Below, piece after piece: positions 9,519 through 16,692 of a DNA stretch of 64,000 nt. The notes beneath the pieces are model-generated. The model did no database searches. It worked only from the letters and a program-made list of their open reading frames with translations, and was not told the origin of the DNA. Source of the stretch: Marinobacter qingdaonensis (GTDB lineage: Bacteria; Pseudomonadota; Gammaproteobacteria; Pseudomonadales; Oleiphilaceae); the NCBI RefSeq assembly GCF_034555935.1, contig NZ_JAYDCJ010000001.1, positions 186,001 through 250,000 on the forward strand, given 5' to 3'. The position numbers and the translations under genes were made by a program. Each line of letters begins with the position of its first letter. Positions within the stretch are counted from its first letter, which is position 1.

Positions 9519-9609
9519 GCCCGGTCGTAGCGAAATACGCTCTAATGCAGGACGAGGTTACCATGCCGAGTTAAGTGTGCTTATTTCCAGATGATCAGTG
9601 GCTCTTCCG

Positions 9610-9858
9610 TCAATTCTGCATGCAGCTTTCTTCCGTCAACGATAACTGATTGGGAATGAGGTCTGTAGGTAGGCATTGCAGGTGTTCGGCTAGCAAGTAG
9701 ATCTTTTCGATCGTAATGTTAACTTCCCCTCGCTCAATCTTCCCGACATAGCTTCTATCTATCCCCGCTTCATGCGCGAGGCGTTCCTGAGAAAACCCTT
9801 TTGATTTTCGAATCGCCCGCAGATTCCGGCCAAACGCCTCACAAACTGGTGAGCCCAT
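9610..9858 (-). CDS. hipB: HipB-like XRE-family antitoxin/repressor
   Basis: An 82-residue protein with a Cro/C1-type helix-turn-helix at residues 8-65 (LRAIRKSKGFSQERLAHEAG, then DRSYVGKIERGEVN). The short C-terminal tail (LSLTEESCMQN) may be the toxin-inhibiting segment. It lies upstream of and in the same direction as hipA, as in E. coli hipBA. An inverted repeat that could be its own operator overlaps the region just before its start codon (9860-9882). Confidence 0.83.
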   Translation of the reverse strand: MGSPVCEAFGRNLRAIRKSKGFSQERLAHEAGIDRSYVGKIERGEVNITIEKIYLLAEHLQCLPTDLIPNQLSLTEESCMQN

Positions 9859-9859
9859 T

Positions 9860-9882
9860 TCTTGCCCTCACAAAAGGCAAGA
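9860..9882. promoter_or_regulatory. Probable HipB operator (7-bp inverted repeat)
   Basis: TCTTGCC and GGCAAGA are perfect inverted half-sites separated by 9 bases. They lie immediately upstream of the hipB start codon and between it and the divergent promoter at 9893. Position and symmetry fit autoregulation by HipB, and binding here could also influence the divergent helicase operon. Confidence 0.5.
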
Positions 9883-9892
9883 CTATGGTTTC

Positions 9893-9921
9893 TTGAGGCA
9901 TGGCGGGCCACGGCATATAAT
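9893..9921 (+). promoter_or_regulatory. Sigma-70 promoter of the wHTH/helicase operon
   Basis: TTGAGG (9893-9898) and a perfect TATAAT (9916-9921) are spaced by 17 bases. The ATG of the first gene is at 9974. It diverges from hipB, with the probable HipB operator just upstream. Confidence 0.72.
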
Positions 9922-9973
9922 ACCCATTTTTCAGGATCGACCAGATCGACCTAGAGACCAATTGGACCGCCTT

Positions 9974-10525
9974 ATGAAAAAAACACAGCGACTGAATGTC
10001 GACAAAATCCTGATCGAACTCCTCAGAAAGCAGCCAGGCACCCCTTTTTCCAATACAAGCATTCGGGATATGTATCTTCTTCAACTACCCGAGGCTCAGC
10101 GGCCAAGCCGCAACCATATTCGAAAGCACATATACAGAGAACTGCTACGACTTGAATCGGCCAAGGTAATCGAGCGTCACGAGGGATCTACTGGCCGCGG
10201 ATGCAAATTTATTTACCGCTCAGAGCACAAAAACTTTTCCCTGGAAGCCAAGCCTTCACCGTTTAGGACGTCAGATGAGCAAGCTGAATCGTCGATGGAC
10301 GTTGAGACACAACGGGGGTTGCAGGAGGAACTCTCCAAAAGGAAAGTGGAACTGATTGCCAGTATTGGTGAAGCGGAGGAATACCAGCGGCTGTATCAAA
10401 AGTACCCGGCGCTTCGGAGCGCCGTGAAGGCGCAGTACCTGGAGTCTCGTGATCGAAGTACGAAGCTTCTAGGCCAACTTCGTGCCGTAGAGTCGGTCAT
10501 CACAAGAATTGGGTTCCCCGCATGA
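9974..10525 (+). CDS. Predicted winged-helix/coiled-coil protein coupled to the SF2 helicase
   Basis: A 183-residue protein I cannot assign to a named family. Residues 1-80 look like a winged helix-turn-helix, with pattern LNVDKILIELLRKQPGTPFS, then a helical stretch and a wing-like ERHEGSTGRGCKFIYRS. Residues 110-180 are a predicted coiled coil rich in Glu, Lys, Gln and Leu. Its stop overlaps the helicase start (ATGA at 10522-10525), so the two are probably made together. It may recognise DNA or adapt the helicase to a target. The start chosen is the first ATG in frame after the promoter. Confidence 0.75.
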   Translation: MKKTQRLNVDKILIELLRKQPGTPFSNTSIRDMYLLQLPEAQRPSRNHIRKHIYRELLRLESAKVIERHEGSTGRGCKFIYRSEHKNFSLEAKPSPFRTSDEQAESSMDVETQRGLQEELSKRKVELIASIGEAEEYQRLYQKYPALRSAVKAQYLESRDRSTKLLGQLRAVESVITRIGFPA

Positions 10526-11934
10526 TCAGATTGCGCGTTTGGCAGAGCGAGTGTATCGATCAAGCTCTTCAAGCTTTCGAGTATCAAACCCACTTTCTAT
10601 GTCACGCGACACCAGCGGCAGGCAAAACCGTCATGGTTGCTTCGGTGGCTAAGGTCCTTCTGGAACGTAATAAGATTGATTTCGTCCTATGCTTCTCCCC
10701 TTCACGGACAGTGTCGCAAAGCGTCGCCTCGACATTTAGCCAAATCCTTGGGCGAAGCTTCAATGGCCAGATTGGTGCCGCAGGTGGTTCTTACACCTAT
10801 CAGTCGATGAACACGCTTCCCAGAGAGCTATGGCAAGTACTGGGTGAGCACAGAGTCTTCGTGGTTTTGGACGAGATTCATCACTGCTCCGGTAGCAGTT
10901 GGGACGAACTCACAATTGGCAACAGTTGGGGGCGAACAATTCTCGATAGGATTCAAGGAAAGGCCTCCCTCACAATGGCGCTATCAGGAACACCTTGGAG
11001 GACTGACGACAACCCAATCGTACTTTCTCGCTACACGCAGCCTGACGGAGAGCTCCATTGTGATTACGAATACGGCTTGGACCGGGCGGTTACCGACGGC
11101 GTTTGCCGAGCCCCAAAAATCGTGCTCACTGATAATCGGGAAATCAGCCTGAGGTCATCGGAACTCGGCCTTAAAACCTACTCCAGCATCCGGGAAACAA
11201 TCGGTCATGGTCAGATTACTTATCCTGACTTTCTGTTTCGGGACGAAGTGATCGACCATATACTCTCGGAAGCATCCAAAAAATTATTAGAGATCCGAAA
11301 GCAGGTTCCCACCGCTGCCGGCCTCATCGTAGCTGCGACAGCAGCACATGCAGAGCAGATTGCAGTTCGGCTTACGGCGCGCGGAGAAAGGCCTGTTGTT
11401 GTCACTTACAACACGCCCGGAGCCCATCAAATTATTTCAAGCTTCAAAACATCATCTGATCGATGGATCATTTCTGTGGGTATGATCAGTGAAGGAACTG
11501 ACATCCCAAGATTGCAGGTGTGCTGTCACCTCAGCAGGATTCGAACAGAACTTCATTTTCGGCAGGTTCTCGGCAGAATACTCCGGCGTCAAACAGGGGA
11601 GCCCTCTGACATTGGTGGCTGGCTCTACGTCCTTGCAGAACCCAGTTTGACAGAGTTCGCACGCAGAATTGGTGACGACCTACCAGGGCAGCATGTGGTT
11701 TCATTTTCACCAAGATCATCAAAGCAAAGCACGGAAGAAACAAAAAGGTCTGAAGTGCTCCAGAAAGAGGATTACACAGCGGATTGGGAACTCGATATCG
11801 ATAATACGGGCACATGGGATGTTACACCGGAACATAACGGCGCTAGAGAAACTATTGATCTATGTGTGAGCAATCAATACTGGAGTGAGGTTTTGTCCCT
11901 ATTCGGGGAGAGGGTATCTGGAGGGGCCATATAG
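10522..11934 (+). CDS. SF2 DEAH-type helicase (type I/III restriction-like ATPase)
   Basis: A 470-residue two-domain SF2 ATPase. Motif I is ATPAAGKT (29-36), motif II DEIHH (117-121), motif III SGTPWR (155-160), motif V ISEGTDIPR (322-330) and motif VI RQVLGRILRR (347-356). The opening LRVWQSECIDQAL is a Q-motif-like segment as in type III restriction and Hachiman/DISARM-type helicases. There is no nuclease motif in the polypeptide. The acidic C-terminal 80 residues are unassigned. ATGA overlap couples it to the winged-helix protein; a DEDDh exonuclease follows 97 bases downstream. The gene content suggests a nucleic-acid-targeting, possibly anti-phage, function, but no known system is matched. 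Confidence 0.87.
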   Translation: MIRLRVWQSECIDQALQAFEYQTHFLCHATPAAGKTVMVASVAKVLLERNKIDFVLCFSPSRTVSQSVASTFSQILGRSFNGQIGAAGGSYTYQSMNTLPRELWQVLGEHRVFVVLDEIHHCSGSSWDELTIGNSWGRTILDRIQGKASLTMALSGTPWRTDDNPIVLSRYTQPDGELHCDYEYGLDRAVTDGVCRAPKIVLTDNREISLRSSELGLKTYSSIRETIGHGQITYPDFLFRDEVIDHILSEASKKLLEIRKQVPTAAGLIVAATAAHAEQIAVRLTARGERPVVVTYNTPGAHQIISSFKTSSDRWIISVGMISEGTDIPRLQVCCHLSRIRTELHFRQVLGRILRRQTGEPSDIGGWLYVLAEPSLTEFARRIGDDLPGQHVVSFSPRSSKQSTEETKRSEVLQKEDYTADWELDIDNTGTWDVTPEHNGARETIDLCVSNQYWSEVLSLFGERVSGGAI

Positions 11935-12031
11935 GCTGTATTCAGCTTAGGTGGTTCATCGATTTCGAGTGCCGCCCCAACATTGCTGGGACTTCTGCAA
12001 AGTACTAACACCCAAAAACGTAAGGCTTCAG

Positions 12032-12634
12032 ATGGGTTCTCTGAATAATCACTCACCGCTTCTCGTCGTTGATTTAGAGGCGACCTGCTGGGAAAGTCGA
12101 AAGGCCCCCTCCAGTCAGCCACAAAGCATTCATAACATGGAGATCATCGAGTTTGGATGTGCGCTGGCCACTCGTGACGGAACGCTACTGGACAGCAAGT
12201 CTTTTCTGGTGCGCCCCGTGCGCCATCCCCACCTGAGCAATTTCTGCAGAAAACTGACTGGCATTAGTCAGACCATGGTGGATACAGCTCCCGGATTTAC
12301 GGAGGTATGTCAGGAGATCGACACATGGTTGGGGTGTCCTGCCGAGGAGTTCATCTGGTGTAGCTGGGGTAATTATGACCGATTCCATATTCAGGCGGAG
12401 AGTGAACAATGCGGATCGCCACCGGGGTTTCTGAACTACCCACATCTGAACCTCAAACGGATTTGGCGTAGGACAACGGGTCAGAAGAAAAAGAACGGGC
12501 TGGCCCACGCCCTGGCATTTCACGAACTCGAATTCGAGGGAAAACATCACCGGGGTGTGGATGATGCACGCAACATCGTCCGGCTATTGCCTTTCATGGA
12601 CTGGTCACTCGAAACCGAGCTGACGAACCGGTAG
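12032..12634 (+). CDS. DEDDh 3'-5' exonuclease (ERI-1/KapD-like)
   Basis: A 200-residue exonuclease. The active-site set is visible: VVDLEATCW (Asp14, Glu16), NYDRF (Asp116) and HRGVDDARN (His173, Asp177 or Asp178). The DLEATCW form is characteristic of the ERI-1/KapD group that trims RNA or single-stranded DNA ends. I chose ATG 12032, with AAGG 7 bases upstream, over a GTG at 11951. It lies in the same direction 97 bases after the helicase and may be the nuclease arm of that operon. Confidence 0.85.
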   Translation: MGSLNNHSPLLVVDLEATCWESRKAPSSQPQSIHNMEIIEFGCALATRDGTLLDSKSFLVRPVRHPHLSNFCRKLTGISQTMVDTAPGFTEVCQEIDTWLGCPAEEFIWCSWGNYDRFHIQAESEQCGSPPGFLNYPHLNLKRIWRRTTGQKKKNGLAHALAFHELEFEGKHHRGVDDARNIVRLLPFMDWSLETELTNR

Positions 12635-12727
12635 CTCAGTGAGTGATTGGATGCGCTGAATCGGTAAAGTACGCTGGATCAAGAGCTGGGGCCTGGATGC
12701 GACTGAGCCGACATTCTAGGGAAACCA

Positions 12728-13360
12728 ATGAGACTTGTATGCATTTCTGACACTCACAGTCTACACCGCCGAATACCGACGGTGCCAGATGGCGATGTTT
12801 TGATTCATGCCGGAGATTGTCTAGGGGCCGGCACCCTGGATAACGTGGAAGACCTAAACGATTGGCTTGGCACTTTGCCCCACAGGCACAAAGTTGTGAT
12901 TGCAGGCAACCATGATTGGGCATTTCAGGAAATACCTGATCTCGCTGTCGAAGCGCTGACAAATGCGATCTATCTTGAGGACAGCGGTGTCATCATCGAC
13001 GGCGTTCGATTTTGGGGCTCACCCTGGACACCCACGTTCATGGACTGGGCGTTTATGTTGGATCGTGGCCAGTCACTTTATAAAAAGTGGCAGCAAATCC
13101 CCGACAATACCGATGTACTGATAACCCATGGGCCACCAAAGGGTATCGGGGACAAAGTGAACCTCGGCTTCAAATGCCAAAACGTGGGATGTGTTGATCT
13201 TTTGAATCGGCTCAACCAGCTTAAACTTAAAGCACACATTTTTGGTCATATCCACGAAGGCTACGGCGAGCACCGTCACGGCGAGGCGACGTCAATCAAT
13301 GCAAGCACCTGCACCGAACGATATGCGCCCACCAACCCACCGATCGTCCTCGACCTTTGA
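12728..13360 (+). CDS. Calcineurin-like metallophosphoesterase
   Basis: A 210-residue phosphoesterase with the complete metal-binding set: SDTH (Asp8, His10), HAGD (Asp30), GNHD (60-63), ITHGPP and GHIHEGYG. The overall form matches the MPPED/UPF0046 class of small phosphodiesterases. The substrate is unknown; such enzymes act on nucleotides, cyclic nucleotides or phosphorylated ends. It follows the exonuclease by 93 bases in the same direction and could belong to the same functional group. Its stop overlaps a possible short frame at 13357. Confidence 0.85.
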   Translation: MRLVCISDTHSLHRRIPTVPDGDVLIHAGDCLGAGTLDNVEDLNDWLGTLPHRHKVVIAGNHDWAFQEIPDLAVEALTNAIYLEDSGVIIDGVRFWGSPWTPTFMDWAFMLDRGQSLYKKWQQIPDNTDVLITHGPPKGIGDKVNLGFKCQNVGCVDLLNRLNQLKLKAHIFGHIHEGYGEHRHGEATSINASTCTERYAPTNPPIVLDL

Positions 13361-13482
13361 CAAGCCTGGAGACGAGAAAAACTGCAAAAGAACTGGTCAA
13401 ACGATTGAAGAGCCTGCCACCGAAGACCCCGGTGCTGGTTGATGGTTACGAAACAGAGTTTGACGAGAGACCGGTGATGTAG
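13357..13482 (+). pseudogene. Possible remnant of a small gene
   Basis: A 41-codon frame with a TTG start that overlaps the phosphoesterase stop (TTGA) and ends with TAG at 13480-13482. The translation contains KELVKRLKSLPPKTPVLVDG followed by YETEF, which looks like genuine protein rather than a shadow and resembles the start of small conserved proteins of the form ELxxRLxxLPPDTPVLVxGYE. Either a very short gene or the surviving front part of one. Confidence 0.3.
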
Positions 13483-13492
13483 GAGGTAGACA

Positions 13493-13735
13493 TTATTCCC
13501 TATCTTTCGGGGGCAGGCCCCGTTCTTCCATGAAGTCGTCGGTTATGCCTTCACTAGAATCAAAGTATTCGTCCCATACGGGATCAGTTGGCCGCTCATA
13601 GCACTTCACTGATCCTTTGAGTCGTTCTAGAGGGGTAAGCTCCTCGGGAAGCGATTTAGCCAGCTCGTCGGCGTGCGCCGTATGAGGGTCGAGATCGTGG
13701 AATAGTTCTTGTTCAGTCATGCGCTTAATCGTCAT
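13493..13735 (-). CDS. Small acidic protein, antitoxin-like, unknown
   Basis: An 80-residue protein, rich in Asp and Glu (for example DEYFDSSEGITDDFMEERG), with no recognised DNA-binding motif apart from a basic start (MTIKRMTEQEL). The high acidity, the small size and the divergent placement 80 bases from a HipS-like gene suggest an antitoxin-type or regulatory protein. The first in-frame ATG (13735) is used; a TTG two codons upstream is possible. Function not recognised. Confidence 0.6.
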   Translation of the reverse strand: MTIKRMTEQELFHDLDPHTAHADELAKSLPEELTPLERLKGSVKCYERPTDPVWDEYFDSSEGITDDFMEERGLPPKDRE

Positions 13736-13815
13736 TGCCAAACCCCATATTTTATGATTCCTAGCATTATAATCCTCTTACAAATTTCCACTACAAACAG
13801 GAAGAGGTGCAATCA

Positions 13816-14160
13816 ATGAGCCGCTTCAGTACCAAGGCGACCGTATTTATGCATGGCAGGCTTGCAGGTCATATGGAACGTATTGGAAGCCGCGTTCGGT
13901 TTCAGTACGACGCTCAATACCTAAAATTCGGTAGTGCCCTCAGCATGAGCTTACCCCTTCGTTCTGAGCCTTATGAGTCAGAGGGGTTGCCTCCCTATTT
14001 TAGCGGTCTTTGCTCTGAGGGCTGGCTGAAGCGAATACAGGCCTTCGAGCAGCGCATTGACCCCGAAGACAGCTTCACTTTGCTAATCAATAACGGGAAA
14101 GATTTGGCAGGAGCTGTGACGATCGAGCCGTCTGCGTATACCCTATGCGGCCCGATCTAA
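13816..14160 (+). CDS. Free-standing HipS-like protein (HipA N-subdomain 1)
   Basis: A 114-residue protein made only of the N-terminal HipA subdomain: VFMHGRLAGHMER, VRFQYDAQYL, SMSLPLRSEPYESEGLPPYF and LAGAVTIEP follow the usual order of that domain. Nothing in the next 480 bases encodes a kinase, so it is either a true HipS-type protein or the front of a lost hipA. In HipBST systems HipS is the antitoxin for the shortened kinase HipT. AGGAAGAGG at 13799-13807 is 8 bases before the ATG, a strong start. It is 4.3 kb from the complete HipBA pair on the same island. Confidence 0.72.
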   Translation: MSRFSTKATVFMHGRLAGHMERIGSRVRFQYDAQYLKFGSALSMSLPLRSEPYESEGLPPYFSGLCSEGWLKRIQAFEQRIDPEDSFTLLINNGKDLAGAVTIEPSAYTLCGPI

Positions 14161-14191
14161 ATTTTTATTGCAAATTCAGGCGCTTACTAGT

Positions 14192-14231
14192 TTAGTACCA
14201 ATTAGTAACGCGAATTACTAATTGGTACTAA
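14192..14231. repeat. Perfect 17-bp inverted repeat after the HipS-like gene
   Basis: TTAGTACCAATTAGTAA (14192-14208) and its exact reverse complement (14215-14231) flank the 6-base loop CGCGAA. It is AT-rich and has no T-run beside it, so it is unlikely to be a simple terminator. It may be an operator or a recombination site. Confidence 0.75.
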
Positions 14232-14247
14232 GTGTTCGCCTCATAGG

Positions 14248-14296
14248 TTGGACTTCCCCCGATACACATGACAAGCCCCAGCCTCAAACGGAGGCC
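14248..14296 (+). repeat. IS-end-like remnant, copy 1
   Basis: TTGGACTT, CCCCGATACAC, TGACAA, CCCC and CCTCAAA then GGAGGCC occur in the same order and spacing as at 43355-43403. The look (TGGACTT...TGACA end, then a ribosome-site-like GGAGG) resembles the left end of an IS3-family element without its transposase. Bases 14297-14469 hold nothing I can identify. Confidence 0.5.
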
Positions 14297-14469
14297 GTTT
14301 TAAAACCGTCTGTGGAAACGGGGTAGAGCCCACGTGCATCGGACCAGTTGCTTGCACCGCTCTCCCAAGCCCAGGCGAGCGGCACCACGTGTTTTGTCCC
14401 CTCAAAAGGGTAACCATAGGCTGAGTCGCCGTTGGGTGATATCGGAACAAGCTATTTGGTAGTAGCTAT

Positions 14470-14488
14470 GGTCGCAAAGCGAACATTC
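14470..14488 (-). repeat. 19-bp repeat, copy 1 of 3
   Basis: Reads GAATGTTCGCTTTGCGACC on the minus strand. The same sequence is at 43419-43437, and a one-base variant at 45306-45324. It abuts the broken merR at 14496. Confidence 0.7.
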
Positions 14489-14495
14489 GAAGTGG

Positions 14496-14632
14496 TGCCC
14501 AGAGCGCCATCTTCCAGCCGTAACAGGCCACGGATTTCGTTGAGACTGAAACCCAGCTATTGCGCCGTTTTCACAAACGTCAGCCTATCGAACTCGTCAG
14601 ATACTAAGCGTCTGTTAAACAGAAGTATTTGA
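14496..14632 (-). pseudogene. merR-family fragment
   Basis: Minus-strand translation gives FDRLTFVKTAQ, a stop, then [18 protein letters not shown], matching residues 52-80 of MerR-type regulators (compare [20 protein letters not shown] in the intact merR at 20142-20570). Start, DNA-binding recognition helix and metal-binding C-terminus are missing, and a TAG interrupts the frame. The fragment lies near MerR-type promoters at 15210 and 16624 and may be what is left of their regulator. Confidence 0.75.
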
Positions 14633-14643
14633 AGGCTTCTCGA

Positions 14644-15108
14644 TCACTCTACCTTTAGATTTTGCTGGTATTGCAGCATTTGCTCCATCATCAGCTGCAT
14701 TTGATCCATGCGCTCCTGCATCATCTGAATTTGTTGATCGGTCGTCAGGCCACCACCATCTTTTGGTTTACCACCATTCATCATGTGCTTGCCTCCCATC
14801 ATGCCCTGTTGTCCCCGCATCATGCCGGGGCCCATCATACCGTGATGCATAAAACCCATTTGCTCTTGCATCGCCTCCCTGTGTTCTCGCATCAATCGTT
14901 GTCGTTCTTGCGGTGAAGCTTCATCAGGAATGCGTTGCATCAGCTGGTTCATGTGGGACCAGTTCTGGTGCATCTGCTGCATTTGCTCCTGATCCATCAT
15001 CATGCCAGGACCATGCCCTTGCCATGAGCCTTGATCACCATGCGCTATTACGAATGCTGGAAAACCCAACAGCGCAGCGGTTGCTATAAGTCCTTTAATT
15101 GAAATCAT
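14644..15108 (-). CDS. Met/Gln/His-rich periplasmic protein, probable copper binder
   Basis: A 154-residue secreted protein: signal peptide MISIKGLIATAALLGFPAFV ending near IAHG, then a mature part built of Met, Gln, His and Gly (HGPGMMMDQEQMQQMH, MGFMHHGMMGPGMM, QMMQERMDQMQLMMEQML). Many MxxM and HxxM clusters suit Cu(I)/Ag(I) binding, as in other small CusF/PcoE-like proteins. The start with GGGGAG 7 bases upstream is preferred over a GTG-type start ten codons earlier. It diverges from the CDF gene at 15276. Confidence 0.72.
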   Translation of the reverse strand: MISIKGLIATAALLGFPAFVIAHGDQGSWQGHGPGMMMDQEQMQQMHQNWSHMNQLMQRIPDEASPQERQRLMREHREAMQEQMGFMHHGMMGPGMMRGQQGMMGGKHMMNGGKPKDGGGLTTDQQIQMMQERMDQMQLMMEQMLQYQQNLKVE

Positions 15109-15209
15109 AAAATTCTCCCCTGAAAGTGAGATGCTCACTCCATCCCGCTTTTAATTGTAGATCTTTATCCAGATAGGCACCGATTTTTACGACGAGAGTA
15201 AACCAGCTA

Positions 15210-15240
15210 TTGACCCTGTAGTGACTACAGGGTTTTAAAT
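15210..15240 (+). promoter_or_regulatory. MerR-type (CadR/ZntR/PbrR-like) promoter of the CDF gene
   Basis: TTGACC (15210-15215) and TTAAAT (15235-15240) are spaced by 19 bases, the long spacer diagnostic of MerR-activated promoters. The spacer holds the dyad ACCCTGTAG-N3-CTACAGGGT. The half-site differs from the mer operators in this window (CCGTAG-CTACGG), pointing to a Zn/Cd/Pb-type regulator, none of which is intact nearby. Confidence 0.82.
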
Positions 15241-15275
15241 TACGGAACTTTTGCGAGAACCGGAGCCCCAAAAAA

Positions 15276-16172
15276 ATGAGCACCCCCTGCAATGGACAGT
15301 GTGGCAGCGAAGATGCTGTCGTAAGCAATGAGTTTAAGAGCCCCGTCACCGCCGAAACAGGCAGTCAGGTCAGCACCTACACCGTGCCAAAAATGGATTG
15401 CCCTTCAGAAGAGCGAATGATTCGAATGGCGCTCACGGGCTTTGACAACATTCAGTCACTCTCATTCGACCTATCGAATCGAAAGCTGGAAATTATTCAT
15501 CAGGGCGAAACCGGACCTATTACCAGCAAACTGGAAAACCTGGGCCTGGGCGCTTCCTTGCAGAGGACAGAAGACGCCAGCGCTGAATCCGTCAGAGCGG
15601 CTGAATCGTCTAAAGCCAACGAAAGCGAAGAATCCGGCACTTTATGGATACTGCTGGCAATCAACGCTCTGATGTTTCTGGTCGAGATGACGATGGGCCT
15701 GATCGCCCAGTCTGCTGGCCTGATTGCAGACTCGCTAGACATGCTTGCCGATGCTGCGGTCTACGGTCTCGCGCTTTACGCCGTTGGGCACGGAATCAAA
15801 ATGCAGGTCAGAGCTGCGCATGTTGCCGGCATTCTCCAACTGATCCTTGCCGCCGGTGTACTGGTTGAAGTCGGCCGGCGTTTTCTGTTCGGTAGTGACC
15901 CTCAGTCGTTAATGATGATGACCGTCGCCTCTGTTGCTCTTATTGCGAATATCAGTTGCCTTCTTCTGATCGCAAAACACCGTGAGGGCGGTGCTCACAT
16001 GAAAGCCAGCTGGATATTTTCAGCCAACGACGTGGTCATCAACCTGGGGGTAATACTTGCGGGACTGCTCGTTGCCTGGACCGGGTCCAACTACCCAGAT
16101 CTGATTATTGGAGGAATTGTTGGTGCCATCGTATTGATGGGTGCCAAACGCATACTGGCACTGAAAGGCTGA
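15276..16172 (+). CDS. Cation diffusion facilitator with N-terminal HMA-like domain
   Basis: A 298-residue metal transporter. A Cys-containing start (CNGQCG) is followed by an HMA-like domain at 33-100 (VPKMDCPSEERMIRMAL). Six membrane segments span 123-298; metal-site motifs are ADSLDMLADA (151-160) and SANDVVIN (249-256), the DxxxD and ND pairs expected of CDF proteins. It lacks the usual cytosolic C-terminal domain. CDF proteins export Zn(II), Cd(II), Co(II) or similar against a proton. Expression probably depends on the MerR-type promoter 36 bases upstream. Confidence 0.87.
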   Translation: MSTPCNGQCGSEDAVVSNEFKSPVTAETGSQVSTYTVPKMDCPSEERMIRMALTGFDNIQSLSFDLSNRKLEIIHQGETGPITSKLENLGLGASLQRTEDASAESVRAAESSKANESEESGTLWILLAINALMFLVEMTMGLIAQSAGLIADSLDMLADAAVYGLALYAVGHGIKMQVRAAHVAGILQLILAAGVLVEVGRRFLFGSDPQSLMMMTVASVALIANISCLLLIAKHREGGAHMKASWIFSANDVVINLGVILAGLLVAWTGSNYPDLIIGGIVGAIVLMGAKRILALKG

Positions 16173-16235
16173 ACCTTTCGGGGTCAGGTGGTCGATAATT
16201 GGCCGTCGTTTGCCATTCATGGGGAGTGAACATCA

Positions 16236-16586
16236 ATGCACAGTGAATTGAAGGCGTCCTATCTTACGGAGCTTGAAGCGGCACGCGTTGCGGAATGGGC
16301 GGGCGATTTCCAAACAGCCTTCACTCACCTTGAGCGAGCCCATATCCTCAGCCAGAAATTTGCTCTGGCGCACACTGCAACCCATCTGCGAATGCTCAGA
16401 CTAGGGTGGCGGACAAGAGACGTTCGTGAAGTGCTGGGGCAGTCTATTCGAACCATTGCCGCCCTGGTCTTTTCCCGAATTTGGGTCCCGGTCGGAAACA
16501 CCGGCCGGGCAAACGTCAGCGCATTTGCACCCATGCCGGTGCCCGAGGACTTGGTAGAGGTGCTGGGAAAAGCGCGCGATCAGTAG
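16236..16586 (+). CDS. DUF3703 family protein
   Basis: A 116-residue soluble protein with the DUF3703 pattern: LEAARVAEWAGDFQTAFTHL, ERAHILSQ, HTATHLRMLRLGWRTRDVRE, IRTIAALVFSRIWVPVGNTG. Family members occur almost only beside mercury and zinc/cadmium resistance genes and their biochemical role is unknown. It sits between the two CDF genes, 63 bases after the first. Confidence 0.8.
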   Translation: MHSELKASYLTELEAARVAEWAGDFQTAFTHLERAHILSQKFALAHTATHLRMLRLGWRTRDVREVLGQSIRTIAALVFSRIWVPVGNTGRANVSAFAPMPVPEDLVEVLGKARDQ

Positions 16587-16623
16587 GGTTACACTCAGCG
16601 TACCGCAAATCAGTGGCAAACCC

Positions 16624-16654
16624 TTTACCCTGTAGATGCTACAGGGTTCATAGC
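16624..16654 (+). promoter_or_regulatory. MerR-type promoter of the second CDF gene
   Basis: TTTACC (16624-16629) is followed by a 19-base spacer and a weak -10 (CATAGC). The dyad ACCCTGTAG-N3-CTACAGGGT has exactly the same half-sites as the site at 15210, so one regulator should control both CDF genes. Confidence 0.75.
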
Positions 16655-16692
16655 TACGCCAGCATCGTTGTTGATCATTGATAGAGGCAAAA

